From Gemmatimonadota bacterium (GTDB lineage: Bacteria > Gemmatimonadota > Gemmatimonadetes > Longimicrobiales > Gaopeijiaceae): DNA of 64,000 nucleotides. How positions within the stretch are numbered: position 1 is the stretch's first letter; the number at the start of each line of letters is the position of its first letter. Shown one piece after another: positions 63,745-64,000 of the stretch. The notes under the pieces were generated by a model. That model had not been told where the DNA came from. It ran no database searches and was given only the letters and a program-made list of their open reading frames with translations. The position numbers were made by a program, and so were the translations under genes. The stretch is taken from the NCBI GenBank assembly GCA_002724575.1, contig PBPC01000049.1, forward strand, positions 1-64,000, written 5' to 3'.

Positions 63745-64000
63745 ATGAGTCGCCGGATAATGGTCGTCGATGACGATAAAGATGCCCTTGAGGTCTACAG
63801 GACCCGCCTAAATCATGCTGGGTTTGATGTGGAGGTCGCTGAAAGTGCCGAGCAAGCACTTTCTCGGGTAAAGAAGTTTGATCCAGGTCTGATTGTGACA
63901 GACGTACGGATGTCTGGTATGACCGGACTAGAGCTTCTGAGCAAGATTCGGGAGGCGATGGAGGGTGTTTACGTTGTCGTCATGACAGGTCATGATGACA
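63745..64000 (+). CDS. Response regulator, receiver domain (cut by window edge)
   Basis: The visible 85 residues form the first two thirds of a CheY-like receiver. V-V-D-D-D-K-D-A-L is at the start, the phospho-acceptor Asp lies in V-T-D-V-R-M near residue 53, and M-T-G-H-D-D is at the window end. The R-M-S-G-M-T-G-L-E pattern resembles NtrC-family regulators, so an AAA+ and DNA-binding part may follow beyond the window. A GTATAA box sits just upstream of the ATG. The gene is incomplete only because of the edge. Confidence 0.88.
   Translation, partial: MSRRIMVVDDDKDALEVYRTRLNHAGFDVEVAESAEQALSRVKKFDPGLIVTDVRMSGMTGLELLSKIREAMEGVYVVVMTGHDD

Overview
The window reads as one contiguous stretch of bacterial core chromosome of moderate GC, about half by eye. 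I see no rRNA operon, prophage, insertion sequence or CRISPR array. The cell is a Gram-negative diderm: the window encodes LptD, LolA, Lnt, a TonB/ExbB/ExbD system, Tat components and a PpiD-like periplasmic foldase. The mix of DUF4321, YlbF, HrcA beside DnaJ, a Minf_1886 family protein, long-type IleS, CdaA and bacterial myo-inositol-phosphate synthase fits Gemmatimonadota best, perhaps a small-genome aquatic lineage. That placement is inference from gene content and order. Every recognised protein gene except ppiD is on the + strand. Packing is tight: about fifteen gene pairs share a start/stop overlap (ATGA, GTGA or TTGA), and several genes appear to start with TTG.

Layout. 1-6.0 kb: tatC (cut by the window edge), lptD, ftcD, a polyprenyl synthase, a DUF4321 membrane protein and tatA, ending at a bidirectional terminator shared with convergent ppiD (6.1-7.9 kb). 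8-11.4 kb: a TPR protein, aroQ, efp, accB and accC. 11.5-18.5 kb: ftsK, lolA, rimO, an outer-membrane protein and lnt. 18.6-25 kb: rpmE, prfA-prmC, ylbF, inositol-phosphate synthase, tmk and ctpA. 25-32 kb: an AnsA-type asparaginase with a CMD-family partner, obgE, hemW, hrcA, dnaJ and prmA. 32.3-39.1 kb: hinT, yqeY, a stand-alone MutS2 C-terminal (KOW-Smr) protein, dnaG, a zinc-ribbon coiled-coil protein, recJ, rsmD and coaD. 39-44.4 kb: an orphan STAS protein, rsmA, rex with a perfect Rex operator, a metallo-beta-lactamase-fold hydrolase, glyA, a Minf_1886 protein and a small zinc ribbon. 44.4-49.4 kb: bifunctional NAD(P)HX repair enzyme, thiL, plsC, eno and ftsB. 49.5-55 kb: a tRNA with CAU anticodon, a glycerophosphodiesterase, tilS, a decayed hpt remnant, ftsH and cdaA. 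55-57.8 kb: exbB, two exbD and tonB, closed by a strong terminator. 57.8-64 kb: yggS, ileS, rluD, a membrane-anchored gluzincin protease and a response regulator cut by the window edge.

How they work together. Most genes serve translation and its quality control (efp, prfA/prmC, rimO, rpmE, prmA, obgE, rsmA, rsmD, tilS, ileS, rluD, Smr), envelope building (lptD, lolA, lnt, plsC, accB/C, tol/ton genes, ftsB, ftsH, ctpA) and DNA replication, repair or partition (dnaG, recJ, ftsK, tmk). The clearest regulatory unit is rex, which carries its own NADH/NAD-responsive operator.

I did not find a convincing new defence or biosynthetic system. The observations most worth checking are the hpt remnant between tilS and ftsH, the MutS2 reduction to its KOW-Smr tail with the D-x-H motif retained, the rex autoregulatory site, an inverted repeat overlapping the exbB promoter, a 24-bp tandem duplication inside a signal peptide, and a 5S-rRNA-like motif upstream of the polyprenyl synthase.
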